From: JANOYC01 sp031428675
GTDB lineage: Bacteria > Actinomycetota > Actinomycetes > Actinomycetales > Microbacteriaceae
Direction: 5' to 3'
DNA: 6,716 nt
Assembly: GCA_031428675.1 (NCBI GenBank)
Contig: JANOYC010000077.1
Location: 1 to 6,716, forward strand
Both the position numbers and the translations under genes were made by a program. Below the pieces are notes generated by a model. That model did not search any database. It saw only the letters and a program-made list of their open reading frames with translations, and had not been told where the DNA came from. Of this stretch, positions 1 through 6,509 are shown one piece after another (the stretch's first letter is position 1; each line of letters opens with the position of its first letter).

Positions 1-52
1 AGTGAAGCTCGACGATGGTCGGATCTACTACGTCAACATAGCGTTGCGATAG
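1..52 (+). CDS. C-terminal tail of an unidentified protein (partial)
   Basis: The second frame is open from the window edge and stops at TAG (50-52). The 16 complete codons from 2 onward read VKLDDGRIYYVNIALR, a protein-like sequence of alternating charged and hydrophobic residues typical of a short beta-strand tail, with mostly G/C third positions. The neighbouring gene on the same strand begins 62 bp downstream. The fragment is too short to assign to a family, and it could be a chance open frame. The call rests only on composition and on lying in line with the next gene. Confidence 0.35.
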   Translation, partial: VKLDDGRIYYVNIALR

Positions 53-114
53 GCCTGCACTATTCACGCGAGGCGGCACCGCACCGCACGATTCACCAGG
101 ATGGAGAGAATGGC

Positions 115-438
115 ATGCGTGACGCGCAGTCGGCCGAAGAATTGGGCCACCACGAGCCACCGCAGTCGGCGTGCGTCGAATGGTGCATTTCCGATCATGG
201 CAACTCCATCGGCGAGGAAGACTGGGTTCACGAGAGCGAGCCTCTCCGCGTCGCCGCTGGCGTGACTGCTCGACTGTGCATGTCGATTGACCCTGTCGTG
301 GGAGCTCAGGACGGCCCGTACGTGGTCATCGACGCCGCCATCGACGCGCGGGAGTACACCTTGCCGGAGGCAGAAGCTCTCGCGACGTCGGTGATGGCGC
401 TCGCCCGTCGAGGTGACTGCGCCAGCACGTCGGGGTAA
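115..438 (+). CDS. Small DUF6907-like actinobacterial protein
   Basis: This 107-residue soluble protein has no signal peptide or membrane segment. Its core has an EWC motif and a DHG motif (residues about 22-29), then a WVHES stretch near 37-41. A middle segment, VTARLCMSIDP (about 50-60), is followed by DGPYVVID and by YTLPEAEALATSVMALA near the C-terminus. From memory, this order of WC..DH, H.S, a hydrophobic core and a YTL.EAEALA helix resembles the actinobacterial DUF6907 group, whose function is unknown. The Cys and His residues could bind metal, but that is inference. A purine-rich GGAGAG at 103-108 lies 6 nt before ATG 115 and supports this start. The overlapping minus-strand frame (64-450) is arginine- and serine-rich and looks like a shadow. 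The gene converges on the response regulator with a 34-bp gap. Confidence 0.6.
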   Translation: MRDAQSAEELGHHEPPQSACVEWCISDHGNSIGEEDWVHESEPLRVAAGVTARLCMSIDPVVGAQDGPYVVIDAAIDAREYTLPEAEALATSVMALARRGDCASTSG

Positions 439-449
439 CTGCGCCAGCA
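416..449 (+). repeat. 12-bp direct repeat across the end of the small gene
   Basis: The 12-mer ACTGCGCCAGCA occurs at 416-427 and again at 438-449, a 22-bp period, straddling the stop codon of the upstream gene. The second copy also begins a weak hairpin, CAGCA/TGCTG (445-449 with 455-459), in the gap between the two convergent genes. There is no T-run, so a terminator is not supported. It may be a small slippage duplication that altered the protein's last residues. Confidence 0.4.
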
Positions 450-472
450 ACGCCTGCTGACGACGCGTAAAC

Positions 473-1120
473 CTACGCGCCCCTCAGCAGCTCGAACGCG
501 CTTTCTCGATCCTTGACGGCGAGTTTGCGCAGCACCGCCGACACGTGAACTCTGACCGTCGTTGGCGACAGAAATAGCCTCTTGGCAACCTGCTCGGTCG
601 AGATCCCTTGCCCGAGCAGTTCCATCACATCCCACTCCCGCGGGCTCAGCCGGCTCGCTGCAGTGGATCGTCGGGCGAAACGCTTGTGCGACGGGCCTCG
701 GAATTCCTGAAGGATGCGTGCAACGAGTTCGGGTGGCATCGCGGCCTCACCGGCGAGCACTGATCGCAGTGCGGCAGGTAGTTGGTCAGGGTCGGACGTC
801 TTGAGCAGATAGCCGGAGGCGCCCGCGCGAAGCGCGTCAAACAGGTCATCGTCGAGTGCCGACTGGGTGAGCATCACGACGGCGATCTCCGGCAGTTGTC
901 GGTTGATCTCTTGGGCTGCATGGATGCCATTCCCCGGCATGTGGATATCGAGCAAGACGACGTCGGGGTGGTACTCGAGGGCAAGGCTGACCGCCTCGTC
1001 GGCGCTCGCGCCCTCGCCGGCCACGGCGCATCCGCCTGCTTCTAGGGCCTCGCGGATTCGTGACCGGATCGGCGCGTGGTCGTCTGCAATGACGACTCGG
1101 ATGTTGGCGGTTCTCACCAT
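473..1120 (-). CDS. NarL/FixJ-family two-component response regulator
   Basis: This 215-residue cytoplasmic transcription regulator has the normal length for the family. An N-terminal receiver domain (about 7-125) shows the acidic pair D13/D14, the phospho-acceptor D58 within VVLLDIHMPG, T85 in VVMLTQS and the conserved K107 in YLLKTSD. A linker of about 30 residues leads to a C-terminal LuxR-type helix-turn-helix (about 156-213). That domain has the signature LSPREWDVMELLGQG and the recognition-helix region FLSPTTVRVHVSAVLRKL. The expected role is to receive a phosphate from the kinase encoded just upstream and then bind target promoters as a dimer. Its ATG lies inside the last codons of the kinase gene (ATGGTGA, 7-bp overlap), implying one transcript and translational coupling. 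All receiver and helix-turn-helix key residues are present. The regulated genes cannot be told from the sequence. Confidence 0.95.
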   Translation of the reverse strand: MVRTANIRVVIADDHAPIRSRIREALEAGGCAVAGEGASADEAVSLALEYHPDVVLLDIHMPGNGIHAAQEINRQLPEIAVVMLTQSALDDDLFDALRAGASGYLLKTSDPDQLPAALRSVLAGEAAMPPELVARILQEFRGPSHKRFARRSTAASRLSPREWDVMELLGQGISTEQVAKRLFLSPTTVRVHVSAVLRKLAVKDRESAFELLRGA

Positions 1121-2628
1121 TGCACTGTCACCTTGCTCCCGCGACCGGGTTCAGAAAAGATGTCGAACGATCCCGGCAGGGCGCGAGCGCGCTCCCGCAT
1201 GCTGATGAGCCCAAAGCCAGCGCTGTTGGCATTCGCGGACTCGAGATCAAAGCCGTGACCGTCATCCTCGATTGTCAGACACCGTCGCCCGTCCGACTGG
1301 CAGAGCCGAACCGTGATTGTTTCAGCGCTTGCGTGTCGAATGGCATTGCCGATGGCCTCGCGCACGATGCGCGTCAGCGCGTGTCGTTGCTCGTCGTTGA
1401 GCGTGATGGAGTCGTCTAGGTCAGCGACAAGGTCGAACCGGTGTCGCGTTGCCAATTCCGCCGACGCGCGAAACAACGACGAACTGAGTGGCTCGTTTCT
1501 TGCGGTGCTGAGCGATTGCACCGCGGATCGCGCTTCGTCGAGGGCGCGGTCGCACGCACCGACGATATGTCCGCGGGCATGGGGATTCGCGCCGATGGTT
1601 TGGCTTTCGGATCGGATGTATGAGAGTTCTTGAATCACCCCATCGTGAATCTCACGGGCAAGACGGAGTCGGTCACTGCGCACAGCGTCATCGACGTTTG
1701 CGTCAGAAGCCCGTTTGAATTCGCCAATTGCGCCGAGGAGGAGAACGACCGACGCTGCAGCCCCCAGCAGATTGCCAAGGTGGAACCAGTCTGTGAACAG
1801 CGTTGGAGTCAACAGATGATTGACCTGCGCGAACGCTCCCAGCCCACACGCGGCGGCAAGCCAACGACCCAATTCATTTCCACGTCGGGCCGATTGGCTC
1901 GCAAATGCGATCGACGCCACAGCAAGACCCGCCGCCCCGACGGCGTGGGCGACGTCGAGTAGCGGATTTCCGACGACCTGCTGAGCCAAACCGTCACCTG
2001 TGGGATCTGCTGGGCCGCCAGGCAATTGCGCGCTGAACAGCCACACAGCGGCAACAATGACGACGATGACGGTCACGGGGACAGCGACGAGCGCGAACGG
2101 TGACACTCTTCGCGTGAAGACGCGGTTGCCAAGTAGCGCGGCCGCAGCGATCACGAGAATCCCGACAACGCGCAGAGTCACGCCGAGCCACGCATCGAAC
2201 CGTTCTGCGGAGAACTCGCTTCCTGGCTTCTCCGCCACGTAGGCGACGGTGAGCCTGCCTACCGCTACAAGCACCAAGCCTTGCGCGAAAACTAGATCTG
2301 CGAACATCCGCCGACGCCGGAATCGCCCGTATACGACGCCGGCCACAGCGAGGGCAATGCACGCCTGCACCGAATCTAAAGCGGGGTGCAACGCCGGATT
2401 GTGAAAACGGATGACTTCGGAGGGAGCCCACACGGCGAGAATGGTGGCCGCGAAGCCGACCGCCCAGAATCCGACCACAAATCGCCAGCTCGGTGGCATC
2501 GCGAGAAGAGCGCGGAGTCGCGCCGCCACCCGGGCGTGGGCTGGTGCTCGGGTGAAGGACCGCACGGGTGCAGTCGCCACCGAGACTGGCACCGGGGGAA
2601 AGAACGTCGTTGTTCTGATAATGGCCAT
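1114..2628 (-). CDS. Membrane sensor histidine kinase, HisKA_3/NarX type
   Basis: This is the sensor partner of the response regulator. Residues are numbered from the alternative start at 2721 (535 aa); from 2628 subtract 31 (504 aa). After a short N-terminal tail come about eight hydrophobic segments (roughly 80-99, 117-131, 141-161, 183-198, 207-230, 252-275, 285-302, 313-333), with no large extracytoplasmic domain. The signal is therefore probably sensed in or near the membrane. The dimerisation/phosphotransfer helix contains LRLAREIHDGVIQEL with phospho-accepting H359. The ATPase domain has the N-box REAIGNAIRHA (N459), a G1 box EDDGHGFD (486-492) and a G2 region GFGLISMRERA (502-512). 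I prefer ATG 2628, giving MAIIRTTTF. The 31 upstream codons include rare-looking CTA and TCA codons and contain a possible -10 hexamer. Neither start has a good Shine-Dalgarno. The ligand is unknown. Confidence 0.93.
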   Translation of the reverse strand: MAIIRTTTFFPPVPVSVATAPVRSFTRAPAHARVAARLRALLAMPPSWRFVVGFWAVGFAATILAVWAPSEVIRFHNPALHPALDSVQACIALAVAGVVYGRFRRRRMFADLVFAQGLVLVAVGRLTVAYVAEKPGSEFSAERFDAWLGVTLRVVGILVIAAAALLGNRVFTRRVSPFALVAVPVTVIVVIVAAVWLFSAQLPGGPADPTGDGLAQQVVGNPLLDVAHAVGAAGLAVASIAFASQSARRGNELGRWLAAACGLGAFAQVNHLLTPTLFTDWFHLGNLLGAAASVVLLLGAIGEFKRASDANVDDAVRSDRLRLAREIHDGVIQELSYIRSESQTIGANPHARGHIVGACDRALDEARSAVQSLSTARNEPLSSSLFRASAELATRHRFDLVADLDDSITLNDEQRHALTRIVREAIGNAIRHASAETITVRLCQSDGRRCLTIEDDGHGFDLESANANSAGFGLISMRERARALPGSFDIFSEPGRGSKVTVQW

Positions 2629-2684
2629 GGGCAAGCCTGAGTTCAGTTCATCGCGGCGATCGGGTAGCCGCGTGGGGTGAAGTG

Positions 2685-2690
2685 ATTCTA
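2685..2690 (-). promoter_or_regulatory. Possible -10 hexamer for the kinase-regulator operon
   Basis: TAGAAT reads on the minus strand about 57 bp before ATG 2628 and fits the TANNNT pattern. The upstream region lacks a clear -35 at 17 bp. If real, transcription would begin downstream of the alternative ATG 2721 and would settle the start at 2628. This is a weak, pattern-only call. Confidence 0.2.
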
Positions 2691-2884
2691 GTGAGATTCG
2701 CTCGGAACGGCTGAACCCCATTCGGGGGCCATGGCGGCACTCCCCTCGCTATCGCGCCTCGGCCCGCGCCCAGAATGTGGTCTTGCGCATCCGAATTGCG
2801 GTGCTCATGGCCCTCGAAATGGGGGCGGACTGCCGTGCCGCCGCTGTGCGTAGCGCGCCGCGGGAGTTGCGCATCCACCAAATG

Positions 2885-2914
2885 GGAAGACCCCCGCGTT
2901 ACCGGGGGTCTTCC
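2885..2914 (-). terminator. Terminator behind the displaced tRNA-Glu 3' end
   Basis: GGAAGACCCCCG (2885-2896) pairs perfectly with CGGGGGTCTTCC (2903-2914) over 12 bp around a 6-nt loop. It sits directly downstream, in the minus direction, of the partial tRNA-Glu copy. Its position matches that of the terminator after the intact tRNA, but the stem sequence differs. On the integration model this is the original chromosomal terminator of the tRNA gene, now separated from it by the island. Confidence 0.75.
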
Positions 2915-2960
2915 GTGGTGACCCCAACGGGATTCGAACCCGTGTTACCGCCGTGAGAGG
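2915..2960 (-). repeat. Left attachment site: displaced 3' part of tRNA-Glu (46-bp direct repeat)
   Basis: These 46 bp are identical to 6510-6555. On the minus strand they contain the anticodon loop and CTC anticodon, the 3' half of the anticodon stem, the variable region, the T-arm, the 3' acceptor strand and CCA (2916-2918). Identity stops exactly at the anticodon loop, and the expected 5' half (D-arm, 5' acceptor strand) is absent. The copy therefore cannot make a tRNA. This is the usual look of the att site left when a tyrosine-integrase element enters a tRNA gene at the anticodon loop. A truncated tandem tRNA copy is the alternative. Confidence 0.85.
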
Positions 2961-3360
2961 CGTTTTCGGGCCGAATCTGCTTGCTATTCCGGTTGAAGAT
3001 TCCTGTCTTTATGCGGCCCATTGCATCCATGTATCGGCATGTGTCGGTTGTGAACGTGGGCAGAATGTCGGCAAACGGTAAATTTCCGCCCCATCTCGGC
3101 AACCTTTGGGACGCGGTTTGCACATGGCTCCGCTTGTCCTCGCTCACCGTGGGCTGCGTGCCGATTCGAATTCAACGACCGCCCCGCCGGGTCGCTCGGG
3201 GCCGTCCGCTTTGGCGCGGCTCTATCAGCGCGACAGCCCGGTGTGTGGACCTGCCGGGGGCGGCAGTGCTCCGGCGCCATGGCACGATCGCGGGCGGCAC
3301 GTCGCAGTCAGCCGCCCAGTCTGCCGCGGTGCTCATCTCGGAATGAAGGCCGTGGTCGAC
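2961..3360. other. No supported gene: left end of the island
   Basis: The frames open here (for example 2981-3346 plus and 2984-3280 minus) give low-complexity arginine-, proline- and serine-rich products with no family features and no good ribosome site. The stretch is probably decayed sequence, perhaps including the deleted remainder of the IS21 element. I could find no second copy of the IS21 terminal repeat, so the far IS end appears lost. Confidence 0.5.
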
Positions 3361-4043
3361 TTATTTCGCGGACGCGACTCGGGACCGGATCGCGATGAAC
3401 CGTGGGTTCTCCAGCCGGTCCCGGCCCAGCATCACCCGGATCACCGCCGGGGTCAGGTTGTCGTACCGGATTATCCCGCCGGGACCCCGCCGGACGGCTC
3501 GAACGCGATCGCATGCCCGTCCAAGAATGACTCCTCTGCCTGATTCGCGTACGCGACATGCACCGCCCGGCCCGAGAACGAAAGCCGCATCACCAACATC
3601 CACAACTGGATCTGAATGCCCGCGATCACCGCCCAGAACTCCCCGAAATCGACCTCGGCTTCCCGGCCCGCGGCATGGGTTTGCGGGACCGCGACCTTGC
3701 TGGTGCCGCCGGTCCGCTCACGGCGGATCTTCCCCACCGCGTGCGTGACCGCGGACTCCGACACGATCGCGCCGTGCTCCTCCACCAGGCGTTGCCAGAC
3801 CCGCCGACCGGTATGACGCTGCTTCACCGGCGCCGTCAGGTCATCGGTCACCACCGAGTGATTGTCGGCAACCACGGCCCCAACACCGGCGCCTCACGCG
3901 CGGGCCGCTTCCGCGGTGGCGGCGTCGACGACGCCAACGACGCCCGCACAGTTCCGACGGTGCACTCCATGCGTTGAGGCCAACTCACGAATCGACATGC
4001 TCTTATCCCTCGCATCACGACAGATGCGCCCGAACTGCTCCAC
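3361..4043 (-). pseudogene. istA: IS21-family transposase istA, frameshifted and truncated
   Basis: The original GTG (4041-4043) follows an AAGGAGAG ribosome site. Fragment 1 carries the N-terminal helix-turn-helix-like SIRELASTHGVHRR. A one-base insertion near 3952 moves the frame to TVRASLASSTPPPRKRPAR and EAPVLGPWLPTITRW. A one-base loss near 3850 leads into VTDDLTAPVKQRHTGRRVWQRL, VPQTHAAGREAEVDFGEF (first catalytic Asp), LWMLVMRLSFSGRAVHVA and FEPSGGVPAG, ending in TAA. A third shift near 3471 gives IIRYDNLTPAVIRVMLGRDR (second catalytic Asp) and ENPRFIAIRS. Homology then fades and stops at 3361. IstA is usually about 400-500 residues; here about 225 codons remain. The catalytic Glu region, the C-terminus and the partner ATPase istB are missing. 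Family identity rests on motifs recalled from actinobacterial IstA proteins and is clear. The gene cannot be functional. Confidence 0.9.
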
Positions 4044-4102
4044 TCTCGATCTCTCCTTCAAACCCGAACCCCTCGCACTCGCCTTTGGCAGACGAGCAGA
4101 GG

Positions 4103-4243
4103 CTACGAGTCGGTCGAGAGTGGGGCCAATTCAGCACGCAAAAACCCCGGAAACTGGGGCCACTTCAGCGCGCGATACCCAGCACGACCATGATCACTAA
4201 CCACGTGCGGGTCCTGCGTCATCGCCATGAGTTTGCGAGTCAT
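4103..4243 (-). CDS. Doubtful 46-codon frame overlapping the hydrolase stop and running into the IS end
   Basis: An ATG at 4243 overlaps the TGA of the glucan hydrolase gene as ATGA, the arrangement of translationally coupled genes. The product starts MTRKLMAMTQDPHVVSD and then passes through the IS21 terminal repeats (WPQF and AELAPLS are encoded by them) to a stop at 4103-4105. If a second gene once followed the hydrolase, only its first 15-20 codons would survive before the insertion. No family is recognised, and chance is a fair explanation. Confidence 0.2.
   Translation of the reverse strand: MTRKLMAMTQDPHVVSDHGRAGYRALKWPQFPGFLRAELAPLSTDS
4121..4173 (-). repeat. IS21 end: two transposase-binding repeats
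   Basis: TGGGGCCAATTCAGCACGC (4121-4139) and TGGGGCCACTTCAGCGCGC (4155-4173) match at 17 of 19 positions, in direct orientation with a 34-bp period. IS21-family ends typically carry multiple short repeats of this kind just outside istA, and this pair lies about 80-130 bp upstream of the istA start. It marks the outer end of the insertion sequence, with the junction probably between 4174 and about 4215. Between the repeats, CCCC and GGGG could form a small hairpin. Confidence 0.75.
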
Positions 4244-6060
4244 CGAATCCGCCACATTCCGAAGGCTGGCCCGTGAGCCGGAAGCGTAATCGCACCGCTT
4301 CGATCGGCGCGCAGGTTCGCCGCGCCAGCGAGACCGGTCAACTCTGTTCCCACAACCGATCGTGAAAGGTGGACGGGCGCGTGAGCGGCGCGGGCGGCGT
4401 GAACCAGGACGCTCTCTTGCGGCGCCTCCCGAAGGAAGGTGACGGCGTCCTCGCTGACGGCAAGCCAGCGCAAGCCGCCGTGGCGAAGCGCAACACTGGC
4501 AGCGCGCGCATTGAAAAGAGATCGGGTCGTTGCGAGCCTGTTCGTGTTCCAACTGCCGGTGTCGTGCCACGGGAACGGGCGCCGGCCATCCTCGCCGTTC
4601 TCACCCTCCTGTCCGATCTCATCGCCTGCCCACATCATGGGGATACCGGGCATCGACGCCAGCATCCCGAACGCGACAGTGATGAGCCCTTCGTCTCCCT
4701 CCAGGAATGTCGCTATCCGCGTCACGTCGTGGGAACCGACCAACGTGAGAGCGTGCGCCCGCGCACGCCACGGGACCGCGGCAGCGAACACGCGCATGGT
4801 GGCAACCATCGATTGCCCGCTGAAGCTGGGCACCGGAGTGACGGGGGCAGGCTGGAAGGGCACCGCACCGGGCCGCTTGAGCCACGACCACAAGGGCCGC
4901 GAGAAACCCGCGTAGTCCATGATGCCGTGCCAGCCGTCGCCAAGCAGGTCACCGGAGGCGTCGTTCGAGTGCTCAGCGAGCAGAAGTGATTCGGGGTTCG
5001 CCTCGGCCATGGTCGCCCTCAGCGTCGTGGCAACCATGTGGTTGAGGTCCATCGTGCCGAGACGAGCCGTCATATTCGCGACGTCTATGCGCCACCCGTC
5101 CAGCCCCTGCGGACCGAGCCATTTCGCGACCGTCGACTCCGATCCCTCATACAGGGCCCGACGCAGAGCCGCACTCCGGTGGTCGAACTTCGGTAGCGAG
5201 CGGTGGCCAAACCACGAAACATACTCATCAGGATGATCGGTGAAGGTGAAGTAGCTCGCCTCGGGTGAGCCGGCGTCGGCGACGGCCCGTTGGAACCATT
5301 CGTGACCCGCGCCGCAATGGTTGGTGGTCAGGTCCCCCATGATCCGCATGCCCCGCGCGTGCACAGCAGCGGAGAGCCGGGCGAGCGCATCGTTGCCGCC
5401 GAGCAGGGGGTCGACCTGGTCGAACGTCGATGCGTCGTAACGGTGGTTCGATCGCGCGGGGAACACCGGCGTCAAGTAGAGAGTGTTCGCCCCGGTCGAA
5501 GCGATGTGATCCAAGTGCGACGTGATGCCGTCGAGGTCGCCCCCGAAATACTGGAAAGGAGTCTCCGGCCCCGAACCGATCACGGGGTCGTTCCACTGCT
5601 GAGGGATAGCCCAGTCAGGTGCGAGGCGATCCATAGACTTGGCGAACCTGTCGGGGAAGATCTGATACAGGATGGCGTCGGCCGCCCAGGCCGGCGGCGG
5701 CGGAAACGTGGTGATCCGGAAGTCCGCTGCGTCGGTCACATCGCGGGTGCACAAGCCTTCGCCATTCAGCCACTGGTAGCCGTTCGGCACTCCGTCAAGA
5801 AGCCACCGGTAGTTCACCAGGGGGTTCTCCACCCGAAACTGCCCCCGCAGCCACACCTCGTCCTCCGTCTCGCGGTCGACACTCGTCTCGGTCAGCGCCT
5901 GCTCGCCGTCGATGTACGTGCGAAGCAGGGCCCGCGTGACTCGGCTCGCCTTGGGCACCCGGAGAAACACCGACACGGTATCGCCAACGTCCGGCGCTAG
6001 ATTCGAGACATACATCTCGGACCCGTCATGGTGCGGAAGGTGTGACAGATCGGTGAACAC
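4240..6060 (-). CDS. Intracellular GH13 alpha-glucan hydrolase (neopullulanase/cyclomaltodextrinase-like)
   Basis: The 606-residue protein should cleave alpha-1,4 (perhaps alpha-1,6) links in maltodextrins, cyclodextrins or similar glucans. It lacks a signal peptide, so it probably acts in the cytoplasm on imported oligosaccharides. Residues about 15-120 form an N-terminal beta domain like those of neopullulanases. The catalytic (beta/alpha)8 barrel begins near AILYQIFPDRFAKS (130-142) and has YFGGDLDGI (171-179). It has region I GDLTTNH (242-248), a SLPKFD segment (288-293) matching the MPKL-type region V of neopullulanase-group enzymes, and region II GWRIDVANM with nucleophile D326. Region III is LLLAEH with acid/base E363, and region IV is LVGSHD with D445. 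GIPMMWAGDEIGQEG precedes a C-terminal beta domain. All three catalytic acids are present. GTG 6060 is chosen because AGGAGG precedes it; ATG 6099 (619 aa) is the longer alternative. No sugar transporter or regulator gene adjoins it. Confidence 0.92.
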   Translation of the reverse strand: MFTDLSHLPHHDGSEMYVSNLAPDVGDTVSVFLRVPKASRVTRALLRTYIDGEQALTETSVDRETEDEVWLRGQFRVENPLVNYRWLLDGVPNGYQWLNGEGLCTRDVTDAADFRITTFPPPPAWAADAILYQIFPDRFAKSMDRLAPDWAIPQQWNDPVIGSGPETPFQYFGGDLDGITSHLDHIASTGANTLYLTPVFPARSNHRYDASTFDQVDPLLGGNDALARLSAAVHARGMRIMGDLTTNHCGAGHEWFQRAVADAGSPEASYFTFTDHPDEYVSWFGHRSLPKFDHRSAALRRALYEGSESTVAKWLGPQGLDGWRIDVANMTARLGTMDLNHMVATTLRATMAEANPESLLLAEHSNDASGDLLGDGWHGIMDYAGFSRPLWSWLKRPGAVPFQPAPVTPVPSFSGQSMVATMRVFAAAVPWRARAHALTLVGSHDVTRIATFLEGDEGLITVAFGMLASMPGIPMMWAGDEIGQEGENGEDGRRPFPWHDTGSWNTNRLATTRSLFNARAASVALRHGGLRWLAVSEDAVTFLREAPQESVLVHAARAAHAPVHLSRSVVGTELTGLAGAANLRADRSGAITLPAHGPAFGMWRIR

Positions 6061-6064
6061 GTTG

Positions 6065-6070
6065 CCTCCT
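6065..6070 (-). promoter_or_regulatory. Ribosome binding site deciding the hydrolase start
   Basis: AGGAGG on the minus strand lies 4 nt before GTG 6060. The two in-frame ATGs further upstream (6099 and 6078) have no comparable site, and the product from the GTG still contains the whole N-terminal domain. The spacing is somewhat short, so the ATG starts cannot be excluded. Confidence 0.55.
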
Positions 6071-6099
6071 GATGACATGAGCCGGTTGGAAAGAAGCAT

Positions 6100-6480
6100 T
6101 TCCCATTGTGGACAATTGCCGAGGGGCCGTCGCGATCGGCGTCAGGTTCAGCGATTACGAGGTTGTGCCGGGCCGGATCACGACGGCGTCGCAAGCAAGC
6201 AGTTTAAGCCGGTCCCCTCAGCTCGTGTGTTCCCGACCGACCCACTGTGCCATTTCATCGCGCCAGTGTCGAGCCGTTCGTCCTCACTGATCTTTTCAAC
6301 GCGCCATCCTGTAGTTCCTGTGCACCCGAAGTCGACTGGATCGACCGCCGCCGTGGCGTTGCCTTGGTCAGCGAGCAGCGGAGTGCATCGGGAGGAACAA
6401 TTAAGTGGCAACGAATAATTACGTCGTTTTGCGTTGACGAATGGGGGTTATAAGCCGCCATGACCTACTCCGAACATGAC
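6100..6480. other. Gene-free upstream region of the hydrolase, right end of the island
   Basis: No frame here gives a protein-like product. A 12-bp palindrome, ATTGTGGACAAT (6105-6116), lies about 45 bp before the hydrolase start and could be an operator, but I cannot tie it to a regulator. No convincing -35/-10 pair was found. At 6391-6437 a good ribosome site (GGAGG) precedes GTG 6405 and a 10-codon plus-strand frame ending in TGA, which may be a broken gene start. Confidence 0.5.
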
Positions 6481-6508
6481 GAAAACCCCCGGATAACCGG
6501 GGGTTTTC
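6481..6508 (-). terminator. Terminator of tRNA-Glu
   Basis: GAAAACCCCCGG (6481-6492) and CCGGGGGTTTTC (6497-6508) form a perfect 12-bp stem with a 4-nt ATAA loop (TTAT on the minus strand). It begins 2 bp past the encoded CCA in the minus direction, and the transcript's stem base ends in UUUUC. It serves the intact tRNA. On the integration model this terminator was brought by the island. Confidence 0.85.
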
Positions 6509-6509
6509 G

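Noticed and set aside
416..449. Direct repeats considered as the start of a CRISPR array
   Set aside because: There are only two 12-bp units with a 10-bp gap. This is far from CRISPR repeat and spacer lengths, and there are no cas genes.
64..450. Long minus-strand frame opposite the small DUF6907-like gene
   Set aside because: The product is arginine- and serine-rich with no motif. The plus-strand product has better composition, a ribosome site and recognisable motifs.
445..459. Hairpin between the convergent left-hand genes as a bidirectional terminator
   Set aside because: The stem is only 5 bp with no T-run on either side.
3160..3176. T-loop-like TTCGAAT on the minus strand, suggesting another tRNA remnant
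   Set aside because: The flanks do not form a T-stem and no other tRNA arms are present nearby.
2981..3346. 121-codon plus-strand frame from TTG in the left end of the island
   Set aside because: It lacks a ribosome site and its second half is low-complexity Arg/Pro/Ser. No domain was recognised, so I treat it as chance.
2961..3360. Expected position for an integrase gene beside the left attachment site
   Set aside because: No frame shows the tyrosine-integrase R...HxxR...Y pattern or a serine-recombinase catalytic domain.
3106..3543. 145-codon plus-strand frame
   Set aside because: It runs antisense to the istA relic and has mixed low-complexity composition, so it is a shadow.
5290..6000. 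236-codon plus-strand frame opposite the hydrolase
   Set aside because: It is an arginine- and valine-rich antisense shadow of a gene with clear catalytic motifs.
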